A DNA stretch of 64,000 nt, from positions 62,001-126,000 of the forward strand of contig JAIBCN010000113.1 of assembly GCA_019694155.1 (NCBI GenBank), given 5' to 3'. This DNA is from Vicinamibacteria bacterium (lineage in GTDB: Bacteria > Acidobacteriota > Vicinamibacteria > Fen-336 > JAGNNV01). Within the stretch, counting starts at the first letter, position 1. Every line of letters starts with the position of its first letter. Under the pieces are notes generated by a model that was given only the letters and a program-made list of their open reading frames with translations, was not told the DNA's origin and ran no database searches. The position numbers and the translations under genes are program-made. Positions 9,160-17,145 of this stretch are shown in pieces.

Positions 9160-9663
9160 CTATTTTCTTCGGGCGGTTCGCGCCTTCCCCTTGCCCCCGG
9201 CCTTCGCGGCCGCTTTCTTCTTCGCGACGACCTTCTTCGCCTTCTTCCTGGCCTTGGGCTTCGGCTTCGCGGCCGCCTCTCCGCCGCCGCTCATGTCGTA
9301 GAAGAACTCCTCGCGCGTGACCTTTCCGTCCGCGACGGTGTAGAGAGCGACTTCCTCCATGCGCATCTTCTTGCCGGCCATGGGCCCCACCACGGGGGTC
9401 ACCACGAAGTTGTAGATCACCGCGAAACGGTCTCCGTTCGGGAAAGGACCCTTCACTTCCGCGCTGTGGATCTTGTGGTTGTCGAGCCACCACTGGTTCT
9501 TGCCGCGGATGACGTCGCGGCCGCTCATCTGTGCGGGCATGGTCTCGTCGCCGCGCGCCTCGACGCTGACGACGTCCGCGCTCAGGAGCGTGTCCACCGC
9601 TTCGATGTTCCGGCCGGCGCGGCACAAGGCCACCAGCTGATCTGCGATTTCCTTCGTGGTCAT
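9160..9663 (-). CDS. NTF2/SnoaL-like protein with a lysine-rich C-terminal tail
   Basis: 167 residues from the ATG at 9663, with an AAGGAG ribosome-binding site upstream. Residues 1-125 form an NTF2/SnoaL-like fold (EIADQLVALCRAGRNIEAVDTLLSADVVSVEA..., then GRDVIRGKNQWW and FAVIYNFVVTP). From about residue 133 the chain becomes a basic tail of Lys-Ala-Lys-Lys repeats, like the C-terminal domain of histone H1 or bacterial Hc-type proteins. The tail suggests nucleic-acid or polyanion contact; the globular part may bind a small ligand. No signal peptide is seen. A near-perfect palindrome lies about 70 bp upstream of the start. Confidence 0.75.
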   Translation of the reverse strand: MTTKEIADQLVALCRAGRNIEAVDTLLSADVVSVEARGDETMPAQMSGRDVIRGKNQWWLDNHKIHSAEVKGPFPNGDRFAVIYNFVVTPVVGPMAGKKMRMEEVALYTVADGKVTREEFFYDMSGGGEAAAKPKPKARKKAKKVVAKKKAAAKAGGKGKARTARRK

Positions 9664-9730
9664 GGGTTCTGGACTCCTTGAATTCCCGCCCGGCGGGCGG
9701 CGATTGGGAGAGATCGTAGACCAGGAAAGA

Positions 9731-9745
9731 TGTCAGCGGCTGACA
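9731..9745. promoter_or_regulatory. Palindrome TGTCAGC-G-GCTGACA, candidate operator
   Basis: Two perfect 7-base arms separated by one base, in the gap upstream of the minus-strand NTF2-like gene (start 9663). Size, symmetry and position suit a dimeric repressor site. No regulator gene lies beside it. Confidence 0.4.
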
Positions 9746-9780
9746 TATTTCGAATCAGCCCGGCGCCGAAGGCGCTTTTG

Positions 9781-10185
9781 CTACCAGACCGGTTCGCAGC
9801 GATCGTTGGCGCCAGGATGAGATACGTTCCAGGCGCCTTCCTTGGCCCGCCACTTGAGTTCGAGGGTCAGGCACTTGTCCGCCCCGTCCTCCCGGAAGCT
9901 CGCATACACGTCATAGCTGCGGTCGCCGCCGCCCAGCGCGGACTGCAGCATCGCCCCGATCTTCGAGCGGACGATCTGGACGTTCCCAAGGCTGAAACCC
10001 TTGAGTTCACGGGGCACCGGCGAGACCATGGGGTTGAAATCGGCGGCCGCCACGCGCACACCCTGTTCGACCAGGGGAATCACCGCCCGATCCGCCTCGA
10101 CATCGAAGTCGCGGTGCGACTTCACGCCCTGAACGAGAACCGCGCCAACGATGGCGAACGCCGCGACTGTTTTGATGGTGGACAT
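9781..10185 (-). CDS. Small exported protein of unknown function
   Basis: 134 residues if the ATG at 10185 is used; a GGAGGG site lies just before it. An in-frame ATG at 10206 is an alternative. The N-terminus (TIKTVAAFAIVGAVLVQGV) is a signal peptide or single membrane anchor. The mature part has two cysteines (DKCLTLEL and DRCEPVW) that could form a disulfide, with alternating strand-like segments. I do not recognise a family. It follows the tricorn gene on the same strand after a strong hairpin, so it may have its own transcript. Confidence 0.6.
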   Translation of the reverse strand: MSTIKTVAAFAIVGAVLVQGVKSHRDFDVEADRAVIPLVEQGVRVAAADFNPMVSPVPRELKGFSLGNVQIVRSKIGAMLQSALGGGDRSYDVYASFREDGADKCLTLELKWRAKEGAWNVSHPGANDRCEPVW

Positions 10186-10253
10186 GGACCCTCCGGCAGC
10201 GGACATGGTACGCCCTCGACCCGCGGCGGTGGTGTGCGAAGGCTCACCCCCGC

Positions 10254-10275
10254 GGGCCGGGCTGTGTCCCGGCCC
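10254..10275 (-). terminator. Hairpin after the tricorn gene, likely terminator
   Basis: A perfect 8-bp stem (GGGCCGGG / CCCGGCCC) with a 6-base loop, 21 bp beyond the tricorn stop codon. No T-tract follows, so termination efficiency is uncertain. Confidence 0.5.
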
Positions 10276-10296
10276 ACATTCGAGGAGAGCCCTGCG

Positions 10297-13200
10297 CTAG
10301 TCCTTCCTCTCCACCTTCACCGGCCCCGCGGGCTTCTTCGGGTACTTCGCTCCGCCCGCCTCGATCCTCTTCATGACCTCGGCCACCGCGCGCTCGAGCT
10401 GCTGGTCCTTGCCGTCGATGGTGGCCTTCACGTCGTTCGTGACCTCGATGTCGGGGTCGACACCGTGGCCCTCGATGATCCACTCGCCCTTCGTGTTGGC
10501 CATGCCGGACTCGGGCACGGAGATGGAACCGCCGTCGATCAGCGGGCCGCGGCCGGAGATTCCAACGACGCCCCCCCAGGATCGGCGGCCGATGAGAGGC
10601 CCAAGCCCCGCCTCCCGGAACATGGCGGGGAAGATGTCGCCGTCCGACGACGAGCGTTCGTCGAGAATGGCGGCCATGGGACCGATGAAGACGCCGTCGG
10701 GATAGGGGTCGGCGAGTTCGTCGGTGCGGCCGAAGTTCACGGCCAGGAGCTTGCGGCGCAGGCGTTCGATGATCATGCGCGAGACGTTGCCCCCGCCGTT
10801 GGCGCGAACATCGACCACGAGGCCGTCCTTCCGGATCTGGCCGTAGTACCACTTGATGAACTCACGGATGCCGGGACCGCCCATGTCGGGGATGTGCAGA
10901 TAGCCGACCCGCCCGCCCGAAAGCTCGCTTACCTTGCGCCGGTTCCGGTTGATCCAGTCAAGGTAGTTGAGATCCGACTCGCTGGTGATCGGGCTGTAGG
11001 TCACGGTGCGGGAGCCGTCCATGGCGGGCTTCGAGTTCAGGGTGAGAGTGATGGGGCGATCGGCCTTGCCGCGGAGGTGCATGTACGGATCCTGATCGGC
11101 CTTCAGCTCCACTCCGTCGATGGCGAGAACGTAGTCGCCCACGTTCGCGCTGACCCCGATCTCGGTGAGCGGCGAGCGGTAGATGTCCTCTTCGTTCTGG
11201 CCTTCGAAGATCTTCGCGATCCTGAATTTCCCGGAAGCCTTGTCGAGCGCGAACAGGGCGCCCGGAAGAGCCACACGAGGCCGCGGCGGAATCTGGAAGT
11301 CGCCGCCCTCGACATAGGCGTGCTGGATCGTCAGCTCGGAGATCATCTCGCTGATCACGTAGTTGAGGTCGGAGCGGTGAGCCACGAACGGCAGCCAGGC
11401 CGCGTACTGCTTGCGCAGAGCCTCCCAGTCGAAGCCGTGCATGTTGTCCACGTAGAACCAGTCGCGATAGCGGCGCCACACCTCGTTGAAGATCTGGTTC
11501 CACTCCTGCTCGGGCACGCGGTCGACCATGAGGCCGGCGGTGGAGACGGCCTTCTTCGACGAAGCGCCCGAGGGCGACGCGTCATAGAGGTTCCATGAAC
11601 CACCCGTACGGACGAGGACCTTCGAACCGTCGCCCGAGAGCGCGTATCCCGCGATGTCGTCGACGAGGGTCGTCTCCTTGCGGTCCTTGAGCGAGTAGAT
11701 GCGGAGCGAGGTCTTGCGGTCGCCATCGCGGCCGTAGAAGAAGGCGGAGCCAGCGGTGTAGATGAGGTGGCCCTTCTTCGCGGTCAGGCCGGAGTAGTTG
11801 TCAGCTTCCACCGGAACCTTCGCAACCCGCTTCATGATGCCGTCGAAGTCGATGACCAGGTCGTCGGCGGGCCTGGGCGCGGGCGAGGCGGCAGCGGAAC
11901 CGGGCTGGGCCCCGGCCTTCGCCGGGGCGGCGGACGCTTCTGGTTTCGCTGAGGCGTCCGTCGGCTTCTCGGGGTTCTCCGCCTTCACCACCGTCACTTC
12001 GTCACTCTCGGGCGGGAACGGGTGCTTCACGTCCTTGCGCAGCGCCATGGCGAAGAGGCCGGTGGTCCGGTTCGAGGCGTAGTTGAACTCGACGCCCGAG
12101 ATCTGCGGCGCGTACTGGCGGTCGGACAGGTAGTACAGGAAGTTGCCATCCGGATCCCACACCGGCTCCTGCGCGTTGAACTGCTCCTCGGTCACCTGGT
12201 GGAGCTGCCCGGCCGGGCTGCCTGCTTCGCTCCAGATGAAGATGCTGCGGAACGTGTTCGGGTTGGCGGAGCTGAAAGCGAGGTGATGGCCCCTGGGCGA
12301 CCAGGTGTAGTCGCGGACCTGATCGCGCGGCGCGTCATAGACCTGCTTGAGCGTCTTGTCGTCGAACGAGTAGATCCAGATGCGGCCATCCTTGTCGGAG
12401 AAGGCGATCCGCTTGCCGTCGGCGGACCACTCGGGCGCGTACCGCATGGCCTTGCCGCCGCTCGTGAGGCGCTCGGGCTTGCTGGAACCATCCTGCGCAA
12501 CCACGTACAGCTCCTCCTCGCCGGACTGGTCGGAAATGAACGCGACCTTCGATCCGTCGGGCGACCAGCGCGCCCACTTGTCGTGCGCGCCCGAGGTGCC
12601 GGTCAGATTGCGGGTGAAGCCCTTCTCGATGGGGGTCGTGAAGATGTCGCCGCGCGCGCTGAAGAGCGCCCGCTCGCCCTTGGGCGAGAGTTCGGCGTCT
12701 TCGATCTGGCCGGCCGCGGAGACGCGCGAGGGCCGCTTCCACAGGCCGTCGTCGGGCACTTCGATGTTAAGGGCGGCGCTCTTGCCCGTCTTCACGTCGA
12801 GGACGTTCAGTTCGCCGTTCAGCTCATAGATGATCCGGGAGGCGCGGTCCGAGCCGGGCCAGCGGACATCCCACACCTTGGAGCTCGTGACCTGCGTGAT
12901 CTTCGCGGTGGGCACGTCGTAGGCGTAGAGATTGAAGGTGCCGTCGCGGTCGGAGTTGAAGTAGATGGTGTTGCCGATCCACATCGGGTCGCGGTCGGAG
13001 CGGACGCTGTCGATGACCCTCTTCCCTTCGTTTGTCTTGAGGTCGAAGATGAAGAGGTCGTTCGCGAAGCCGCCGCTGTAGCGCTTCTCCGGCCGGAAGT
13101 CTCGATAGAGAGGCGAGTACACGAGCTTCGTGCCGTCGGGCGAATACTCGCCCGCGCCGGACTCCGGCATGGGCAGGGCCTCGGCGGGGCCTCCCGACAC

Positions 13201-13671
13201 GGGGACGGAGTAGAGCCGCGTCTTTCCAAGCGTCCACGACTCCCGATGCGAGCGGAAGATGACGGACTTGCCGTCGGGCGAGAAGCCGTAGACCTGGTTG
13301 TCCCAGCCCCAGCGCGGAGTCAGGGGTCCCCTCGCGGGGTAGTAGGTGAGCTGCTTCGGTTCGCCGCCCGTCGCCGGCATCACGTAGACCTGTTCGTCTC
13401 CGTCGTACTGACCGGTGAAGGCGATCCACTTCCCATCGGGGGAGAAGTGGGCGAAGACCTCCATGCCCGGATGCGCGGTCAACCGGACCGCGGCGCCGCC
13501 CGTCGCGGGAGCGGTCCAGACATCGCCCGCGTAGGTGAAAGCCACTTTGTCGCCGTGAATCGCGGGGAAGCGAAGGAGGCGCGTCTGCGCCGCGGCGGGG
13601 GAGGTGGCGATGAGGGCCAGAGCCGCGCCGGCGAGGGAGAGGGAAATCGATCGGAGGCTGTTGTTTCGCAT
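10297..13671 (-). CDS. Secreted tricorn protease homologue (S41 family)
   Basis: 1124 residues with a signal peptide (SLAGAALALIATSPAAAQ). The first 560 residues are WD/PD40-type beta-propeller repeats (repeated FSPDGK and SxDRDG motifs). An Ala/Pro-rich linker (about 580-610) follows, then the core domain with the conserved MHGFDW segment, a PDZ domain (VGDYVLAIDGVELK, about 865), and the S41 catalytic domain (RVGYLHIPDMGG; VVDVRANGGGN; nucleophile serine in LDERSSSDGD). The length fits tricorn (about 1070) plus a signal peptide. The export signal implies periplasmic peptide degradation, unlike the cytosolic archaeal enzyme. Its ATG shares one base with the upstream TAA (TAATG), so translation is coupled to the 148-residue protein. 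Confidence 0.92.
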   Translation of the reverse strand: MRNNSLRSISLSLAGAALALIATSPAAAQTRLLRFPAIHGDKVAFTYAGDVWTAPATGGAAVRLTAHPGMEVFAHFSPDGKWIAFTGQYDGDEQVYVMPATGGEPKQLTYYPARGPLTPRWGWDNQVYGFSPDGKSVIFRSHRESWTLGKTRLYSVPVSGGPAEALPMPESGAGEYSPDGTKLVYSPLYRDFRPEKRYSGGFANDLFIFDLKTNEGKRVIDSVRSDRDPMWIGNTIYFNSDRDGTFNLYAYDVPTAKITQVTSSKVWDVRWPGSDRASRIIYELNGELNVLDVKTGKSAALNIEVPDDGLWKRPSRVSAAGQIEDAELSPKGERALFSARGDIFTTPIEKGFTRNLTGTSGAHDKWARWSPDGSKVAFISDQSGEEELYVVAQDGSSKPERLTSGGKAMRYAPEWSADGKRIAFSDKDGRIWIYSFDDKTLKQVYDAPRDQVRDYTWSPRGHHLAFSSANPNTFRSIFIWSEAGSPAGQLHQVTEEQFNAQEPVWDPDGNFLYYLSDRQYAPQISGVEFNYASNRTTGLFAMALRKDVKHPFPPESDEVTVVKAENPEKPTDASAKPEASAAPAKAGAQPGSAAASPAPRPADDLVIDFDGIMKRVAKVPVEADNYSGLTAKKGHLIYTAGSAFFYGRDGDRKTSLRIYSLKDRKETTLVDDIAGYALSGDGSKVLVRTGGSWNLYDASPSGASSKKAVSTAGLMVDRVPEQEWNQIFNEVWRRYRDWFYVDNMHGFDWEALRKQYAAWLPFVAHRSDLNYVISEMISELTIQHAYVEGGDFQIPPRPRVALPGALFALDKASGKFRIAKIFEGQNEEDIYRSPLTEIGVSANVGDYVLAIDGVELKADQDPYMHLRGKADRPITLTLNSKPAMDGSRTVTYSPITSESDLNYLDWINRNRRKVSELSGGRVGYLHIPDMGGPGIREFIKWYYGQIRKDGLVVDVRANGGGNVSRMIIERLRRKLLAVNFGRTDELADPYPDGVFIGPMAAILDERSSSDGDIFPAMFREAGLGPLIGRRSWGGVVGISGRGPLIDGGSISVPESGMANTKGEWIIEGHGVDPDIEVTNDVKATIDGKDQQLERAVAEVMKRIEAGGAKYPKKPAGPVKVERKD

Positions 13672-14117
13672 TAGCGCTTCTCCGGTGCGGGGGGCGGCAC
13701 AACCACGAGGGGCACGTCCCAGTGGGCGTCAAGGATCTCGAAGCGGCGCTGCTCTTCCTTCTTGAATGTCTCCTGGTCCGGGTAGAGGCGCTTCTGGATG
13801 GCGGCTTCCTGATTCGGCCCCACGAACGCGTTCATGTTCGCGAAGGTGATGACCACGAGGAACGTCCAGTCGGCGCGGCCGTCGCCGTGATAGGTGGGAC
13901 GCATGACCTCGACGCCGGTGATCCGACCCTTGTCGCCCATCTGGGCCTGGAGAACCGGATAGTGGTTCTTGAAGAAGAGACGTTCGAACTCGTCCTGGAA
14001 GCCCCATTTCACCTTGTAGTAGTAGGCGGCGCGGATGGGGCCATCCTGAGCCTGCGCGCGAAACGGCAGGGTGAGCGCGAGAAGCACGGCGATGGCGAGA
14101 GCGATGGACTTTTTCAT
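13671..14117 (-). CDS. Exported 148-residue protein upstream of the tricorn gene
   Basis: Begins at the ATG at 14117, directly before a classical signal peptide (KKSIALAIAVLLALTLPFRAQAQ). The mature part starts YYYKVKWGFQDEFERLFFKNHYPVL and has the alternating pattern of a dimeric alpha/beta-barrel (EthD/NIPSNAP-like) fold, including a DWTFLVVITFANMNAF strand. It lies upstream of, and overlaps by one base, the tricorn gene, so the two are one operon. Function unknown. A longer in-frame extension over the NAT gene is rejected as a shadow. Confidence 0.7.
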   Translation of the reverse strand: MKKSIALAIAVLLALTLPFRAQAQDGPIRAAYYYKVKWGFQDEFERLFFKNHYPVLQAQMGDKGRITGVEVMRPTYHGDGRADWTFLVVITFANMNAFVGPNQEAAIQKRLYPDQETFKKEEQRRFEILDAHWDVPLVVVPPPAPEKR

Positions 14118-14225
14118 GGGGCCCCTTTCTGAAGCTGAACCGGTCCCCGATTCTAGGTCCCGCGCTCGGCCCGATAAGACTCCTCGCCCCCGACGCGTTC
14201 CCTGCGATAGGGTCTGAGGTTGCTT

Positions 14226-15023
14226 ATGAACCTCGACGCGTACTTCAAGCGCATCGGCTTCGACGGCTTCGCGGAGGCGAATCTCGTCACGCTCCAGACC
14301 CTTCACCGGCTCCACATCGAGGCCATTCCCTTCGAAAACCTGGATGTGCTGCTCGGCCGACGCATCGACATGACCGAAGAAGCGGTGGAGCGCAAGATCG
14401 TGGAGGGTCGGCGAGGCGGTTACTGCTTCGAGCAGAACACCCTTTTCCGCGGCGTGCTCAACGCCATCGGCTTCAAGACGGAGGCCTTCCTCGGCCGGAT
14501 CCGGCGCAACGTTCCCGCGGAGGTGCGGACTCCGCTCACCCACATGGTTCTCCGCGTGACCATCGACGGGACCCCCTGGCTCGCCGACGTGGGGTTCGGC
14601 AGCCTCGGCACGCCGGCCCCGGTTCGGCTCGACACCGACGTCGAGCAGGCAACACCCCTCGAGCCCCGGCGCATCGCGCGGCGGGGCGGCGCTCTCTTCC
14701 ATCAGGCGCGCCTCGGCGACGAATGGGTGGACCTGTATGAGTTCACGCTCGATTCCCCGGCGCCCATGGATTTCGAGCTGGGAAACTGGTTCAGCTGCAC
14801 GCATCCAAAGGCGAACTTCGTGAACAACCTGGTGGTGACGCGCGTCGAAGGCACGTCCCGGCTGCTCATCAACAACCGCGAGTTCATCATCCGGCGCCTG
14901 GACGGCGCCGCGGAGAAGCGCGACATCGGCTCCCACGATGAACTGATCGAACTCCTGGCGTCGCGTTACGGCCTGACCTTCCCCGAGGGCACGGTGTTCC
15001 GCGCTCCCGCCCTGGTCTGGTAG
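14226..15023 (+). CDS. nat: Arylamine N-acetyltransferase
   Basis: 265 residues from the ATG at 14226, with GAGG 6 bp upstream; a TTG two codons earlier is possible. It transfers acetyl groups from acetyl-CoA to arylamines and arylhydrazines. The catalytic cysteine is C67 in RRGGYCFEQN, the histidine is in LTHMVLRV and the aspartate in LADVGFG, giving the complete Cys-His-Asp triad. Length matches the bacterial family (about 270). It is convergent with the APH-like kinase gene, with a hairpin between. Confidence 0.92.
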   Translation: MNLDAYFKRIGFDGFAEANLVTLQTLHRLHIEAIPFENLDVLLGRRIDMTEEAVERKIVEGRRGGYCFEQNTLFRGVLNAIGFKTEAFLGRIRRNVPAEVRTPLTHMVLRVTIDGTPWLADVGFGSLGTPAPVRLDTDVEQATPLEPRRIARRGGALFHQARLGDEWVDLYEFTLDSPAPMDFELGNWFSCTHPKANFVNNLVVTRVEGTSRLLINNREFIIRRLDGAAEKRDIGSHDELIELLASRYGLTFPEGTVFRAPALVW

Positions 15024-15042
15024 CGCTCCGCGCGAGGAGCGC
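15023..15042. terminator. Hairpin between convergent genes
   Basis: Stem GCGCTCC / GGAGCGC (7 bp, perfect) with a 6-base loop. It starts at the last base of the NAT stop and ends before the APH-like stop, as expected for a bidirectional terminator. No T-run. Confidence 0.45.
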
Positions 15043-15047
15043 GCGAG

Positions 15048-15938
15048 TCAATCGCGTGTGAGCTGCCTCAACGTGCGCTCACCCGCCGCGGCGTGAAGCG
15101 GGTTGCCGGCGAGGCCGATGTCGAGCAGCACCACGCCAAAGAAAACCGCCCAGCCTCGGGCCCGGGCCATCGTGGCTTCATCGAGCCCGGCGCAGGCGTC
15201 GAACAGCACTCTTCGCCCCTTCTCGTCGAACAGCATCCACGCGGATGCAAGGTCGGTCGCCGCGTCGCCGCCCGCCAGGTCGCCCCAGTCGATGATGCCG
15301 CTGACCCGTCCCTCCTTCGCGATGATGTTTCCGGGGTGAAGGTCGCCGTGTATCCAGGTCGATCCCACGGCCAGTGGTGCTTCAAGGGCATTTGTCCAGA
15401 TCGCGTCCAGCGCGTCGGTGAGGAGATCGGTGCTGCTTTTGAGCCTCCGCATGCGCGCTTCGATATCGGCGGCTCTTTGCGCGAGGGGCACGCCTCGGTA
15501 GGGGTTCCGCGGCGCATCCACTGGAGCGGGCTGATGGAGCGACCGAAGAAACGCGGTGAATCGCGGCGCTTCGCCGGCGGGCAGCCCTTCCCCGTGGACC
15601 GGGCGGCCATCGAGCCAGGGCACGACGCTCCATCGGCACGGGTACCCGCGTCCCGGCGCGCCCACCCGAACGGGCGCCGGCACGTCCAGGCTCAGCCGGC
15701 GCGCGAATCGCGGCAGCCATGTCTGCTCTCGATGAAGAAGGTCGGCGGAGGCAGTGCGGCGGGGCAGCCGGACCGCGAGCCGGTCACCCAATCGGAACAT
15801 CTGGTTGTCCCAGCCTGACTCGACCTCGCGAATCGGCAGCTCGGCAAGGTCGGGGTGCTGGTCGGCAAGCAGGCTCCGAACGAGCGATGCATCCACCTGG
15901 AAGTCCGGGGGCGGCGTGCCCGCGCGCGTTTCGTCCAC
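15048..15938 (-). CDS. Aminoglycoside phosphotransferase-family kinase
   Basis: 296 residues when started at the GTG at 15938; the open frame extends further but into the divergent M48 gene. The fold is APH/choline kinase-like: a nucleotide-binding lobe (GWDNQMFRLGDRLAVRLPRR), the catalytic HGDLHPGNI loop at about residue 195, and the metal-binding IIDWGDLAGGD. Such proteins phosphorylate aminoglycosides, macrolides, homoserine or sugars; nothing visible fixes the substrate and no resistance island surrounds it, so a metabolic role is as likely as resistance. Confidence 0.85.
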   Translation of the reverse strand: MDETRAGTPPPDFQVDASLVRSLLADQHPDLAELPIREVESGWDNQMFRLGDRLAVRLPRRTASADLLHREQTWLPRFARRLSLDVPAPVRVGAPGRGYPCRWSVVPWLDGRPVHGEGLPAGEAPRFTAFLRSLHQPAPVDAPRNPYRGVPLAQRAADIEARMRRLKSSTDLLTDALDAIWTNALEAPLAVGSTWIHGDLHPGNIIAKEGRVSGIIDWGDLAGGDAATDLASAWMLFDEKGRRVLFDACAGLDEATMARARGWAVFFGVVLLDIGLAGNPLHAAAGERTLRQLTRD

Positions 15939-16020
15939 GGCCGAGAGACTAGCGCGAGCGCGATCCGCGGGCGCACGGGTGTGGGCTCGTGATGGAGTGC
16001 CTCGGCATAATGCCTGCCTC

Positions 16021-17124
16021 ATGCCTTTCGAAGCCACCCTCTTCAGTCCCCTGTCCGGTGACTCGGCAAAAGTGACGGTGCGGGCCTTCGGGTCCACTCT
16101 CGAGGTGATCGGAGCGCCCGTGACACTTCGCGTGGACCCTGCAAAGTGCGCGCTGACCGCGGGAGGGTGGGACCGTGAATCGATCCAGATCGCGTGGCCG
16201 GGCGAGGGCGGCATGTGGGCGCTCACCTCGAAGGACAAGGGAGCCCGCGACGAACTCGCGCGGATCCCCCACTTCCAGACGGCCCTGGGCGAGGCCGTGC
16301 GCGCCCAGACCGCGGCACGGCGGAGCGGACGCCTGGGCCTCACCGTGGTCGTCGTCCTCACCTTGCTCCCCGTGCTTCTGCTCGCGGGCCTCCTCGTCTT
16401 CCGGAATCAGGTTGTCGATTGGGTCCTCGAGCGCATCCCGGTCACCGTGGACCAGGAAGTGGGAAAGATGTTCGAGGGAGAGATCCTCGGATCGAAAGAG
16501 GAGATCAAGGACACCGAGGCGAATCGCGCGATCGAGGCCATCGTCGGCAGGCTGAACGCGGCGAGCGGGGAGAAGCGCTTCGAGTTCACGGTGAGCCTGC
16601 AGCGGAACAAGGAGGTGAATGCCTTCGCGGCGCCGGGCGGCCTGATCGTCGTCTATACCGGGCTCATCGAGAAGGCGGGGTCGGCCGAGGAGGCGGCGGG
16701 CGTGCTGGCCCACGAAATGGCGCACGCGAGCCGGAGACATTCGATGCGCCAGCTCATCTACGCGGGCGGCGTTCTGCCCCTCATGGGCTTGCTCATCGGT
16801 CAGCCCGACGCGGCGGCGCTGTTCCAGAATCTCGGCCGGCTTTCGGAATTGAAGTTCTCGAGAGCCCAGGAGGAGGACGCCGACCGGACGGGGTTCGACA
16901 CCCTGGTGGCCGCGAACATCTCTCCCGAAGGAATGGCCCGGTTCTTTGATCGCCTGGCCGAGGACGATGGTGTGGCCCCTTCGTTCCTGTCGACCCATCC
17001 CTCGAGCGGCGATCGGGCTGCCCTGATACGGACCCGGGCGAAGGCGCTCGGCGACCGCATCCTTCCGCTGCTGCCCGTCGACTGGAACGCGGCGAAGGCT
17101 TCGGTCCGCGCCGAGTCGCGATAG
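16021..17124 (+). CDS. Membrane-anchored M48 zinc metallopeptidase
   Basis: 367 residues. An N-terminal domain of about 105 residues precedes a single strong membrane helix (LTVVVVLTLLPVLLLAGLLVF, about 109-130). The peptidase domain follows, with the zinc motif HEMAH (about 236) and the third ligand glutamate in SRAQEEDADRTG. The STHPSSGDR segment near the end is typical of M48 proteins that degrade or assemble envelope proteins. The catalytic domain probably faces the periplasm. It is divergent from the APH-like gene, and its 3' end lies 21 bp from the convergent aspartokinase gene. Confidence 0.9.
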   Translation: MPFEATLFSPLSGDSAKVTVRAFGSTLEVIGAPVTLRVDPAKCALTAGGWDRESIQIAWPGEGGMWALTSKDKGARDELARIPHFQTALGEAVRAQTAARRSGRLGLTVVVVLTLLPVLLLAGLLVFRNQVVDWVLERIPVTVDQEVGKMFEGEILGSKEEIKDTEANRAIEAIVGRLNAASGEKRFEFTVSLQRNKEVNAFAAPGGLIVVYTGLIEKAGSAEEAAGVLAHEMAHASRRHSMRQLIYAGGVLPLMGLLIGQPDAAALFQNLGRLSELKFSRAQEEDADRTGFDTLVAANISPEGMARFFDRLAEDDGVAPSFLSTHPSSGDRAALIRTRAKALGDRILPLLPVDWNAAKASVRAESR

Positions 17125-17145
17125 GCGAAGAGAGCCGGCGCGAAA

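Noticed and set aside
15048..15938. An aminoglycoside-resistance gene
   Set aside because: The kinase fold is clear, but substrate is not fixed and no resistance-associated context is present, so it is described only as an APH-family kinase.
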